The notes under the pieces: model-generated
What the model was told of the DNA's origin: nothing
The model's database searches: none
What the model saw: the letters and a program-made list of their open reading frames with translations, nothing else
Made by a program: the position numbers and the translations under genes
Shown here: one piece after another, positions 35,742 to 43,325 of the stretch
Layout of the letters: every line of letters begins with the position of its first letter
How positions within the stretch are numbered: the first letter of the stretch is position 1
DNA from: Variovorax paradoxus
Lineage (GTDB): Bacteria > Pseudomonadota > Gammaproteobacteria > Burkholderiales > Burkholderiaceae_C
Direction of reading: 5' to 3'
NCBI RefSeq assembly: GCF_024734665.1
Contig: NZ_CP102931.1
Span: 618,001-682,000, forward strand
DNA: 64,000 nucleotides

Positions 35742-37156
35742 GACGCACACGCAGCGCAAAGATCGTCGCCACGCTCGGCCCGGCCACCACCGACGAGCCG
35801 GCCATCCGCGCGCTGTTCGAGCGTGGCGTGGACGTGTTCCGGCTCAACTTCAGCCACGGCACGCAGCACGACCATGCGCGGCGGCTGGAAACCATCCGCC
35901 GTTTGGAGAAAGAATTCAACCGGCCGATCGGCATCCTGCTCGACCTGCAGGGGCCGAAGCTGCGGCTGGGTACTTTCGAAGGCGGCCGCGCGCAGCTCGA
36001 TGCGGGCGCGCGCTTCCGGCTCGACATGGACAAGACCAGCGGCAGCGCACGCCGCGCGCCGCTGCCGCATCCGGAAATCTTCGCCGCGCTGCAGGACGGT
36101 ACCGAGCTGCTGCTCGACGACGGCAAGCTGCGGCTGCGCGTGGACAGCCACGGCGCCGACTTCGCAGAGACCACGGTGCTGGTCGGCGGGCCTATCTCCG
36201 ACCGCAAGGGCGTGAACGTGCCGAGCGTGCTGCTGCCGATCTCGCCGCTGACACCGAAGGACCGCGACGACCTCGACTTCGGCCTGTCCATGGGCGTCGA
36301 CTGGGTTGCGCTCTCGTTTGTGCAGCGGCCCGAGGACATCGAGGAGGCGCGCGCCATCATCGGGACGCGCGCCTGGATCATGGCCAAGCTGGAGAAGCCC
36401 GCCGCCATCGAGCACCTGGACGCGATCGTCGCGCTGTGCGACGGCCTGATGGTGGCGCGCGGCGACCTTGGCGTGGAGCTGCCGCCAGAGCAGGTGCCCG
36501 AGCTGCAGCGCCTGATCGTGCGCGCCTGCCGCAAGGGCGGCAAGCCGGTGGTGGTGGCGACGCAGATGCTCGAGTCGATGATCGCCTCGCCGGTGCCCAC
36601 GCGCGCCGAAGTGTCAGACGTTGCGACCGCCATCTACGACGGCGTCGATGCGGTGATGCTCTCGGCTGAATCGGCTTCGGGCAAGTACCCGCTCGAAGCG
36701 GTCGCGATGATGGACCGCATCATCGTGCGCGTGGAGGCTGATCCTTCATACCGCGCGGGCATCGACGCCACGCACGATGCTGCGCTGTCGACCACGGCAG
36801 ATGCTGTCTGCGCCTCGCTGCGCCAGGTGGCCGCGCTGCTCGCGCCAGCCGCCACCGTGACGTACACCTCCTCGGGCTTCACCAGCCTGCGCGCGGCGCG
36901 CGAGCGCCCGGCCGTGCCGATATTGAGCCTCACGCCCGACACCGTCGCGGCGCGCCGCATGGCGATGGTCTGGGGCGTGCATGCGGTGCTGGTCGACGAC
37001 GTGCACGACGTGGGCGAGATGATCGAATGCGCCTGCCGCACGGCACGCACCGAGGGCTTCGCGAAGGCGGGCGACGACGTGGTGGTGGTCGCGGGGCTGC
37101 CCTTCGGGCAGTCGGGCACGACGAACCTGTTGCACGTCGCGCGAATACCGGACTGA
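35738..37156 (+). CDS. pyk: Pyruvate kinase
   Basis: This 472-aa glycolytic enzyme converts PEP and ADP to pyruvate and ATP. Motifs: KIVATLGPATTDEPAIRALFERGVDVFRLNFSHG at the N-terminus, LDLQGPKLRLG, WIMAKLEKPAAIEHLD (catalytic Lys region), MVARGDLGVELP and VATQMLESM, then SDVATAIYDGVDAVMLSAESASGKYP. The length is that of a complete enzyme with the C-terminal regulatory domain. It is translationally coupled to the panE-like gene, which is unusual for a housekeeping pyk and suggests use during C2 growth, when PEP is made from glyoxylate-derived intermediates. Confidence 0.93.
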   Translation: MRRTRSAKIVATLGPATTDEPAIRALFERGVDVFRLNFSHGTQHDHARRLETIRRLEKEFNRPIGILLDLQGPKLRLGTFEGGRAQLDAGARFRLDMDKTSGSARRAPLPHPEIFAALQDGTELLLDDGKLRLRVDSHGADFAETTVLVGGPISDRKGVNVPSVLLPISPLTPKDRDDLDFGLSMGVDWVALSFVQRPEDIEEARAIIGTRAWIMAKLEKPAAIEHLDAIVALCDGLMVARGDLGVELPPEQVPELQRLIVRACRKGGKPVVVATQMLESMIASPVPTRAEVSDVATAIYDGVDAVMLSAESASGKYPLEAVAMMDRIIVRVEADPSYRAGIDATHDAALSTTADAVCASLRQVAALLAPAATVTYTSSGFTSLRAARERPAVPILSLTPDTVAARRMAMVWGVHAVLVDDVHDVGEMIECACRTARTEGFAKAGDDVVVVAGLPFGQSGTTNLLHVARIPD

Positions 37157-37232
37157 AGCGGACTGAGCGCGCGGCGTCAGCGCAGGTGTTGCGCTGTACG
37201 ATGCCGCTCGACTGCAGCCACCTTCTTTCCCG

Positions 37233-38180
37233 ATGAAGCATGCGACCCTGCGCCAGTTGAAAGTCTTCGAGGCAGTGGCGCGGCTGCTGAGTTTTTCGCG
37301 CGCGGCCGAGGAGCTTCATCTCACGCAGCCCGCCGTCTCCACGCAGGTGCGCAAGCTCGAGGAACACGCGGGCAATGCGCTGTTCGAGCAGTTCGGCAAG
37401 AAGATCTACCTCACGCCCGCGGGCACCGAACTGCTGCAGATCAGCCGCGCGATCATTCAGCAGTTCGAGGCGGCCGAGAACGCGATGATGCAGTTCAAGG
37501 GCGTCTCGGGCGGAAAGCTCAACGTGGGCGTGATCAGCGCGGGCGACTACTTCTTTCCGCGCCTGCTGGTCGAGTTCGCTAGCCGCCACCAGGGCGTGAC
37601 GCTGAACTTCACGGTGCACAACCGCGCGGGGCTGCTGACCCACATTGCCGAGAACCTCACGGACCTCGCGATCATGGTGCGGCCGCCGACCGATCTCGAC
37701 ACGGTCAACCAGCCGTTCGCACCGCACCCTTACGTGATCGTCGCGGCACCGGGCCACCCGCTGGTGGGCGTGAAGAAGATCCCGATGGCGCGGCTGATGC
37801 GCGAGCCCTTCGTGGTGCGCGAGAAAGCATCGGACACCTGGCATTCGATGGAAGACGGCTTTGGCGGCGATCTGAGCGGCATCAACATCGCAATGGAAAT
37901 CCGCAGCACCGAAACCATCAAGCAGGCGGTGATTGCGGGTATGGGCGTGAGCTTCGTGTCGGCCCACACGGTGAGCCAGGAGATGCGCGCGGGCAGTCTC
38001 TGCGTGCTCGATGTCGAAGGCTTTCCGCTGATGCTCAACTGGTACGTGGTGCACCGCCGAAGCAAGCGCCTGCCGCCGGTGGCGCAGGCCTTCAAGGACT
38101 TTCTGCTGAGCGACGGGCCGTCGCTGATCTCGCAGATCGTGCCGTTCGGGAACCACAAGGAAAAAGAGCGCGGCGAGTAA
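37233..38180 (+). CDS. LysR family regulator, CbbR-like
   Basis: This 315-aa LysR protein has the helix-turn-helix MKHATLRQLKVFEAVARLLSFSRAAEELHLTQPAVSTQVRKLEE (residues 1-44) and an effector domain beginning KLNVGVISAGDYFFPRLL. The N-terminal pattern is typical of CbbR-type regulators of carbon fixation and C1 genes. It follows pyk by 76 bp and ends in a terminator hairpin, so it may be the last gene of the second oxalate operon or have its own promoter. The target is unknown; the neighbouring oxlT and fds genes are candidates. Confidence 0.85.
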   Translation: MKHATLRQLKVFEAVARLLSFSRAAEELHLTQPAVSTQVRKLEEHAGNALFEQFGKKIYLTPAGTELLQISRAIIQQFEAAENAMMQFKGVSGGKLNVGVISAGDYFFPRLLVEFASRHQGVTLNFTVHNRAGLLTHIAENLTDLAIMVRPPTDLDTVNQPFAPHPYVIVAAPGHPLVGVKKIPMARLMREPFVVREKASDTWHSMEDGFGGDLSGINIAMEIRSTETIKQAVIAGMGVSFVSAHTVSQEMRAGSLCVLDVEGFPLMLNWYVVHRRSKRLPPVAQAFKDFLLSDGPSLISQIVPFGNHKEKERGE

Positions 38181-38196
38181 CTCGCGCGCGCTCTTT
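38163..38196 (+). terminator. Terminator overlapping the LysR stop codon
   Basis: AAAGAGCGCGGCGAG and CTCGCGCGCGCTCTTT form a strong stem with one mismatch, the TAA stop being the loop. A short T-run is part of the right arm. It ends the plus-strand transcript and, symmetrically, may stop the small minus-strand gene at 38223. Confidence 0.65.
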
Positions 38197-38222
38197 GTGG
38201 GGGAGGGGTCCGGTGCGGCGGC

Positions 38223-38387
38223 TCAACGCTGCACTGCCGCCCTGCGGCGTTGCATCAGCGCGGCGCGTGCGGCCTTGTAGAAGATCACGATCGGCAGTGC
38301 GGCGAACAGCTCGCGCATTGCGTCGTTGGCGGTGGACGAAGAGGCAGGGGTACGGAGGCTGCTGGAATTCAGGGTGGTGTGGCTCAT
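38223..38387 (-). CDS. Small 54-aa protein beside an Fnr-like box
   Basis: This 54-aa frame begins MSHTTLNSSSLRTPASSSTA and ends MQRRRAAVQR; the middle (ELFAALPIVIFYKAARAALM) is amphipathic with a basic tail. GGAG lies 8 bp before the ATG, and upstream are an ACCCT/AGGGT repeat block and a perfect TTGACCTAGGTCAA box. These support expression. It may bind a membrane or nucleic acid, but no family is recognised. Confidence 0.6.
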   Translation of the reverse strand: MSHTTLNSSSLRTPASSSTANDAMRELFAALPIVIFYKAARAALMQRRRAAVQR

Positions 38388-38428
38388 TGAGGGCTCCAAA
38401 GGATTGAATCTAAAAGACCGAAGGGATT

Positions 38429-38452
38429 ACCCTGAATTTTAGGGTTTACCCT
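38429..38452. promoter_or_regulatory. ACCCT/AGGGT inverted repeats
   Basis: ACCCT (38429-38433), AGGGT (38441-38445) and ACCCT (38448-38452) alternate upstream of the 54-aa gene, forming two overlapping palindromes, one of which is AGGGTTTACCCT. Position between the start codon and the Fnr-like box suggests a repressor site. Confidence 0.4.
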
Positions 38453-38482
38453 AGACGAGAGCAAACGCCATTTTCGCGTTTC

Positions 38483-38496
38483 TTGACCTAGGTCAA
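38483..38496 (-). promoter_or_regulatory. Fnr-like box upstream of the 54-aa gene
   Basis: TTGACCTAGGTCAA is a perfect 14-bp palindrome fitting TTGAC-N4-GTCAA. It lies 96 bp before the small minus-strand gene and 511 bp before oxlT, so the small gene is its likely target. Confidence 0.55.
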
Positions 38497-38819
38497 TTTT
38501 TTCGGAGGCAGACAGGTTCTTGCGTAGGCCAGAAACCCGTCTGCGGGAGCGCTTCCGGAGCACATGACGGAGCGAGCAACGCGCATCGCAAATTCATGAA
38601 GGCCATCGCACGGGCCATCGAAAGTTCGCGCGAAGACTTCCGCGATTTTTTCTTCATCGCAATGCCATCGCATCGCGCGATGCACATCGCATGCAGCGTG
38701 ATGCGTGCACGCATCGCAGTGTGTTCAGTGCGGCATCCGACACACGCAAAATGCGCGCGCAACGAGACCTCGTGCTAGGGATATCACGGGGGTCCCACGA
38801 GAGCGCGATTCGTGTGAAC
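38497..38819. other. Intergenic region with repeated GCATCGCA motifs
   Basis: No gene is supported. The stretch is rich in GCATCGC/GCGATGC motifs and holds a perfect 16-bp palindrome GATGCGTGCACGCATC (38700-38715). A 60-codon plus-strand frame from 38596 has no Shine-Dalgarno and ends in low-complexity sequence. Confidence 0.4.
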
Positions 38820-38861
38820 TTGACTGAGGTCAAGAGTTTTTGAGTCGCTCGGTCCGACAGT
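38820..38861 (+). promoter_or_regulatory. Fnr-like box and -10 element of the oxlT promoter
   Basis: TTGAC-TGAG-GTCAA (38820-38833), extended to CTTGAC...GTCAAG, with a -10-like GACAGT at 38856-38861. The distance from box centre to hexamer (29.5 bp) and the hexamer itself are identical at the fds promoter (41018). Confidence 0.65.
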
Positions 38862-39007
38862 CATTCACGCGCAGAAAACTGGTGATCCCAATGCCGTGTA
38901 GCGATGCCAAGGAAACCTCGTCGCCTTTCGATGCGCACCGATCGCTCGACTGATTGCTCTGTATTCGCAGCCTGTCGGACTTAAACGAAAACACCAAGGA
39001 CAACTCC

Positions 39008-40333
39008 ATGACTCGGCCCACCTCCACGACCGCGGGTTCCAACCCCGCGATGTACCCCCCGTCCGAAACCTATGGCGCCACCGCGACGCGGTCCGAGGCG
39101 TTCCGATGGGGGCAGTTGCTGATCGGCATCGTCTGCATGGCGATGATCGCGAACCTGCAGTACGGATGGACGCTCTTCGTCAATCCGATCGCAGACAAGC
39201 ACGGCTGGAGCCGCGCCGCGATCCAGGTCGCGTTCACCATCTTCGTGCTCACAGAGACATGGCTCGTGCCCATCGAAGGCTATCTGGTCGACCGCTTCGG
39301 CCCGCGTCCGGTGGTGCTGGTGGGCGGCGTGCTGTGCGGCCTGGGTTGGGTGCTCAACTCGGTGGCCGACTCGCTGCTGCTGCTGTACATCGCGGCGGCC
39401 GTTGGCGGTATCGGCGCCGGCGCTGTCTACGGCACCTGCGTGGGCAATGCGCTCAAGTGGTTCCCCGATCGCCGGGGGCTTGCCGCGGGCATGACCGCAG
39501 CGGGCTTCGGTGCGGGCTCGGCCCTCACGATCATTCCGATCTCCGCGATGATCAAGTCGAGCGGCTATGAATCTGCGTTTCTGTATTTTGGGATCGGGCA
39601 GGGACTCATCGTGTTCCTGCTCGCATGGATGCTGACCCGCGCGCCCAGCCACTCCAAGGCGTCGAACAGCCGCAACGTGCAGCAGGCGGGCCGCGACTAC
39701 GCGCCGTCCGAGGTGCTGCGTTCGCCCGTGTTCTGGGTGATGTACGCGATGTTCGTGATGGTGGCCGCCGGCGGCCTCATGGCCACGGCGCAGCTCGCGC
39801 CTATCGCCAAGGACTTCAAGATCATGGACGTGCCGGTCAACATCATGGGCCTGGTGCTGCCCGCGCTGACCTTCGCGCTCGCCATCGACCGTGTGCTCAA
39901 CGGGCTTACGCGGCCCTTCTTCGGCTGGGTGTCCGACAAGATCGGTCGCGAGCAGACCATGTTCATCGCCTTCGCGATGGAGTCGGTCGGCATTCTGATG
40001 CTCTACCACTACGGCCAGAACCCAGTGCTCTTCGTGATCCTGACGGGTATCGTGTTCTTTGCCTGGGGCGAGATCTACAGCCTGTTCCCATCGACCTGCG
40101 CCGACACCTTCGGATCGAAGTACGCGGCGTCGAACGCCGGCATGCTCTACACCGCGAAGGGCACGGCCTCGCTGCTGGTGCCGTTGTCGAGCGTGCTCGC
40201 GGCAGCCACCGGCAGCTGGCAGGCGGTCTTCATCGTGGCCAGCGCGGTCAATGCGCTCGCGGCGCTGATGGCGTGGTTCGTGTTGCGGCCGATGCGCCGC
40301 AAGCACATCGAGGCGAGCCGCGTCGTCGAATAA
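39008..40333 (+). CDS. oxlT: OxlT-type oxalate:formate antiporter (MFS)
   Basis: This 441-aa major facilitator with 12 predicted helices is of the OxlT family. It exchanges external oxalate for internal formate across the inner membrane. The family substrate-site basic residues are in place: Arg302 in NGLTRPFFGW and Lys384 in YTAKGTASLL, 82 residues apart, as against 83 (Arg272/Lys355) in Oxalobacter OxlT. NLQYGWTLFVNPI in helix 1 and GAVYGTCVGNALKWFPDRRGLAAG are also typical. Start ATG 39008 with AAGGA. It has its own Fnr-like promoter and two tandem terminators. If formate is fully oxidised by Fds it may work as an oxalate carrier with another counter-ion. Confidence 0.88.
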   Translation: MTRPTSTTAGSNPAMYPPSETYGATATRSEAFRWGQLLIGIVCMAMIANLQYGWTLFVNPIADKHGWSRAAIQVAFTIFVLTETWLVPIEGYLVDRFGPRPVVLVGGVLCGLGWVLNSVADSLLLLYIAAAVGGIGAGAVYGTCVGNALKWFPDRRGLAAGMTAAGFGAGSALTIIPISAMIKSSGYESAFLYFGIGQGLIVFLLAWMLTRAPSHSKASNSRNVQQAGRDYAPSEVLRSPVFWVMYAMFVMVAAGGLMATAQLAPIAKDFKIMDVPVNIMGLVLPALTFALAIDRVLNGLTRPFFGWVSDKIGREQTMFIAFAMESVGILMLYHYGQNPVLFVILTGIVFFAWGEIYSLFPSTCADTFGSKYAASNAGMLYTAKGTASLLVPLSSVLAAATGSWQAVFIVASAVNALAALMAWFVLRPMRRKHIEASRVVE

Positions 40334-40357
40334 ATAGACCAACATCGGCTTTCCGTC

Positions 40358-40381
40358 AGCCGGTACCATCCGGCTTTCTTT
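40358..40381 (+). terminator. First intrinsic terminator of oxlT
   Basis: AGCCGG-TACCAT-CCGGCT followed by a TTTCTTTC tract, 25 bp after the oxlT stop. Confidence 0.8.
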
Positions 40382-40390
40382 CGCCCACGC

Positions 40391-40419
40391 AGCCCTGCCA
40401 TGAAGATGGCAGGGCTTTT
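40391..40419 (+). terminator. Second intrinsic terminator of oxlT
   Basis: AGCCCTGCC-ATGAAGAT-GGCAGGGCT followed by TTTT. The loop contains an ATG in frame with the next gene, which can mislead start calling. Confidence 0.85.
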
Positions 40420-40441
40420 CGCCGATGCACAGGAGCCCGCA

Positions 40442-40939
40442 GTGACCATCTACCGACTTGACGCGCATGAACCGGTCATCGACGCCAGCGCCCGCGTGGC
40501 CGAGAGCGCCAGCGTGATCGGCCAGGTCGTGCTCGCAGCCGGCAGCCGCGTCGGCGCGAATGCGGTGCTGCGCGGCGACAACGAGCCCATCACCATCGGC
40601 CGCGGCAGCCATGTGCAGGCGGGCGTGATGCTGCATGCCGACCCGGGCTATCCGTTGACCATCGGCGACGACGTGACGGTGGAGCCGCATGTGATGCTCC
40701 ACGGCTGCACCGTTGGCGACGGCGCAGTAGTCGGCGAGCACACCATTGCGCTCAACGGCTCGGTGGTCGGCCGTGCGTGCATCGTCGAGTCCGGTTCGCT
40801 GCTGACCGAGGGCAAGGTCTTTCCCGACCGCTCGCGCATCGCGGGCAGGCCCGCGAAGGTGACGGGCGAGGTCGATGACGCCGAGGCCGAAGCGCTTCTG
40901 CGCAGGGCGCGCGACAGCGCCGGTCCCTTCGCCCGTTAG
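40442..40939 (+). CDS. Gamma-class carbonic anhydrase-like (left-handed beta-helix) protein
   Basis: This 165-aa hexapeptide-repeat protein reads ASVIGQVVLAAGSRVGANAVLRGDNEPITIG, then HVQAGVMLHADPGYPLTIGDDVTVEPHVMLHGC. Two His that would bind zinc are present (LHADPGYP and EPHVMLHG), as in gamma-carbonic anhydrases and PaaY-like proteins. The GTG at 40442 with AGGAG 7 bp upstream is the better start; the ATG at 40400 lies inside the oxlT terminator loop. Beside decarboxylase and formate dehydrogenase genes it may handle the CO2/bicarbonate produced, but a thioesterase role, as in PaaY, is also possible. Confidence 0.75.
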   Translation: MTIYRLDAHEPVIDASARVAESASVIGQVVLAAGSRVGANAVLRGDNEPITIGRGSHVQAGVMLHADPGYPLTIGDDVTVEPHVMLHGCTVGDGAVVGEHTIALNGSVVGRACIVESGSLLTEGKVFPDRSRIAGRPAKVTGEVDDAEAEALLRRARDSAGPFAR

Positions 40940-41017
40940 GGCCTTTCCGCACCCTCCCGAAACCCTGCGCGCCCGCAGGGTTTGTGCGCATTGGCACCGT
41001 GCTTGTTTCGGCGGAAA

Positions 41018-41059
41018 TTGACTTGCGTCAAGGCCCCCGGCGCCCGATTCATCGACAGT
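41018..41059 (+). promoter_or_regulatory. Fnr-like box and -10 element of the fds promoter
   Basis: TTGAC-TTGC-GTCAA (41018-41031) with GACAGT at 41054-41059. Spacing and hexamer are the same as at oxlT, placing the box near -41.5. The predicted start is about 135 bp before fdsG, so the leader is long. The rest of 40940-41201 shows no gene. Confidence 0.65.
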
Positions 41060-41201
41060 GATCCTCAAGCGGATGGCCGCGGGATTCACGTCGAATTTCA
41101 TGACGTTGGTCCCGTGACAGAACCACGATGAAAACAGCTCCGCTTGCAGGCAGACAGCAATGCAGCAGCGGCGCCGGCAACGGACCAGATCGGACGGGAT
41201 C

Positions 41202-41735
41202 ATGAAACTACAACAAGCGCAGCAGGGGCACGAGGTACCGCATCCGGCCTTCGGCCCCACCGACAAGGAAGACGAACTCGTCGCCGTGCATCGCAGCCTG
41301 CTGCAGCATGCGGACGAACCCGGCGCGCTGCTGCCGATCCTGCACGACGTGCAGGACGCATTGGGCTACATCCCCGCGCACACGGTGCCAGTGATCGCCG
41401 ACGCGCTGAACCTCTCGCGTGCGGAGGTGCACGGTGTCGTCACCTACTACCACCACTTCCGTGCCGAGCCCGCGGGCCGCCACGTGATCCAGATCTGCCG
41501 CGCCGAGGCCTGCCAGGCCATGGGTGCGGACGCGCTGCTCGCCCACGCGGAGCTGCGACTGGGATGCAGCGCGCATGGCACCTCGAAGGACGGCGCCTTC
41601 ACGCTGGAGCCCGCGTTCTGCCTCGGCCTGTGCGCCTCGTCGCCCGCGATGACGCTGGACGACCAGCCGCATGCGCGCATGACGGCCAAGAGCTTCGATG
41701 CATTGGTCGCGCAGACCGCAGGAGGCCGTGCATGA
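41202..41735 (+). CDS. fdsG: NAD-dependent formate dehydrogenase gamma subunit
   Basis: This 177-aa NuoE-like subunit carries one [2Fe-2S] cluster with ligands Cys99, Cys104, Cys140 and Cys144 (ICRAEACQAMG and FCLGLCASSP). It passes electrons between the FMN site of FdsB and the Fe-S chain. Start ATG 41202 gives the family length; its Shine-Dalgarno is weak (GACGGGA). The stop overlaps the fdsB start. The soluble FdsABG complex oxidises formate to CO2 with reduction of NAD. Confidence 0.9.
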   Translation: MKLQQAQQGHEVPHPAFGPTDKEDELVAVHRSLLQHADEPGALLPILHDVQDALGYIPAHTVPVIADALNLSRAEVHGVVTYYHHFRAEPAGRHVIQICRAEACQAMGADALLAHAELRLGCSAHGTSKDGAFTLEPAFCLGLCASSPAMTLDDQPHARMTAKSFDALVAQTAGGRA

Positions 41736-43291
41736 GCACCATCACCGTCTACGTGCCGCGTGACTCGGCAGCGCTTGCTGCAGGCGCCGACCGCGTGGCC
41801 CGATGCATCGCGAAGGAAGCCGCCGCGCGCGGCCTCATGCTCGAACTCGTGCGCAACGGTTCGCGCGGCATGTTCTGGCTCGAACCGCTGGTCGAAGTGA
41901 ACACGCCGAGCGGCCGCATCGCCTACGGACCGGTGACGCCCGACGACGTGGCTGGCCTGTTCGATGCCGGCTTCCTCACCGGCGGCAAGCATCCGCTCGC
42001 GCTCGGCCTGACCGAAGACATTCCCTACCTCAAGAAGCAGGAGCGCCTGACCTTCGCGCGCATGGGCATCACCGACCCGGTGTCGCTGACCGACTACCAG
42101 GCCTACGAAGGCTTTGCCGGCCTGCGCCGCGCGCTGGCGCTCGCACCCGAAGAAATCGTGCAGCAGGTGCTCGACTCGGGGCTGCGCGGGCGCGGTGGCG
42201 CGGCCTTTCCGGCCGGCATCAAGTGGAAGACGGTATTGGGCACGGCTGCGGCGCAGAAGTACATCGTCTGCAATGCCGACGAAGGCGACTCGGGCACCTA
42301 CTCCGACCGCATGACGATGGAGGGCGACCCCTTCATGCTGATCGAGGGCATGACCATCGCCGGCCTCGCCACCGGCGCGACGCAGGGCTACATCTACGTG
42401 CGCTCCGAATACCCGCACGCGATAGCGACGCTGAACGAGGCCATCCGCATCGCCGAGGCAGCGGGCTTTCTCGGCGACAACATCCTGCGTTCGGGCAAGC
42501 GCTTCTCGCTCGCCGTGCGCAAGGGCGCAGGCTCGTATGTGTGCGGCGAAGAAACGGCGCTGCTCGAAAGCCTCGAAGGCAAGCGCGGCATCGTGCGCGC
42601 CAAGCCGCCGCTGCCGGCCATCGAAGGGCTGTTCGGCCAGCCCACGCTGATCAACAACGTCATCACGCTGGCAAGCGTGCCGCTGATCCTGGCGCGCGGC
42701 GCGGCCTTCTATCGCGACTACGGCGTCGGCCGTTCGCGCGGCACGCTGCCGATGCAACTGGCCGGCAACATCAAGTACGGCGGCCTGGTGGAGAAGGCCT
42801 TCGGCGTCACGCTGCGCGAGTTGCTGTACGACTACGGCGGCGGCTCCGCCTCGGGCCGGCCGATCAAGGCGGTGCAGGTCGGCGGGCCGCTGGGCGCCTA
42901 CCTGCCCGAATCGCAATGGGACCTGCCGCTCGACTACGAAGCCTATGCAGCCGTCGGCGGCACGGTGGGCCATGGCGGCATCGTGGTGCACGACGACACG
43001 GCCGACCTGTCGAAGCTCGCGCGCTATGCCATGGAGTTCTGCGCGCTCGAGTCGTGCGGCAAGTGCACGCCCTGCCGCATCGGCTCGACGCGTGGCGTCG
43101 AGGTGATCGACAAGATCCGCAGCAACCAGAACCGTCCGCAGCAGGTGATCTTGCTGCGCGACCTGTGCAACACGATGGTCCACGGCTCGCTGTGCGCCAT
43201 GGGCGGCATGACGCCGTTTCCGGTGCTCTCGGCACTCGACCACTTCCCGCAGGACTTCGGTCTCGTGGTTCCCGATCGCGAAGCTGCCTAG
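41732..43291 (+). CDS. fdsB: NAD-dependent formate dehydrogenase beta subunit
   Basis: This 519-aa NuoF-like subunit binds FMN, NAD and a [4Fe-4S] cluster. Seen: an N-terminal thioredoxin-like extension (about 1-90), the NAD loop GLRGRGGAAFPAGIKW (about 150-165), the FMN region CNADEGDSGTYSDR, GAGSYVCGEETALLESLEG and the cluster ligands ESCGKCTPCRIGS with a later Cys in LRDLCNTM. The ATG overlaps the fdsG stop; GGAGG precedes it. A longer in-frame reading from 41144 is only the shadow of fdsG. Confidence 0.92.
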   Translation: MSTITVYVPRDSAALAAGADRVARCIAKEAAARGLMLELVRNGSRGMFWLEPLVEVNTPSGRIAYGPVTPDDVAGLFDAGFLTGGKHPLALGLTEDIPYLKKQERLTFARMGITDPVSLTDYQAYEGFAGLRRALALAPEEIVQQVLDSGLRGRGGAAFPAGIKWKTVLGTAAAQKYIVCNADEGDSGTYSDRMTMEGDPFMLIEGMTIAGLATGATQGYIYVRSEYPHAIATLNEAIRIAEAAGFLGDNILRSGKRFSLAVRKGAGSYVCGEETALLESLEGKRGIVRAKPPLPAIEGLFGQPTLINNVITLASVPLILARGAAFYRDYGVGRSRGTLPMQLAGNIKYGGLVEKAFGVTLRELLYDYGGGSASGRPIKAVQVGGPLGAYLPESQWDLPLDYEAYAAVGGTVGHGGIVVHDDTADLSKLARYAMEFCALESCGKCTPCRIGSTRGVEVIDKIRSNQNRPQQVILLRDLCNTMVHGSLCAMGGMTPFPVLSALDHFPQDFGLVVPDREAA

Positions 43292-43325
43292 GCGGTTGCG
43301 GCGCAGCAGCAGGAGTAAGAAAGAC

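Noticed and set aside
40991-41007. Sigma-54 promoter (TGGCAC...TTGTT) before fdsG
   Set aside because: The -12 element lacks the required GC (TTGTT instead of TTGCW), and the Fnr-like box with a -10 hexamer downstream explains the promoter better.
41144-43291. A 715-aa fused FdsG-FdsB reading
   Set aside because: The part before 41732 is the wrong frame of fdsG; fdsB starts at the ATG overlapping the fdsG stop.
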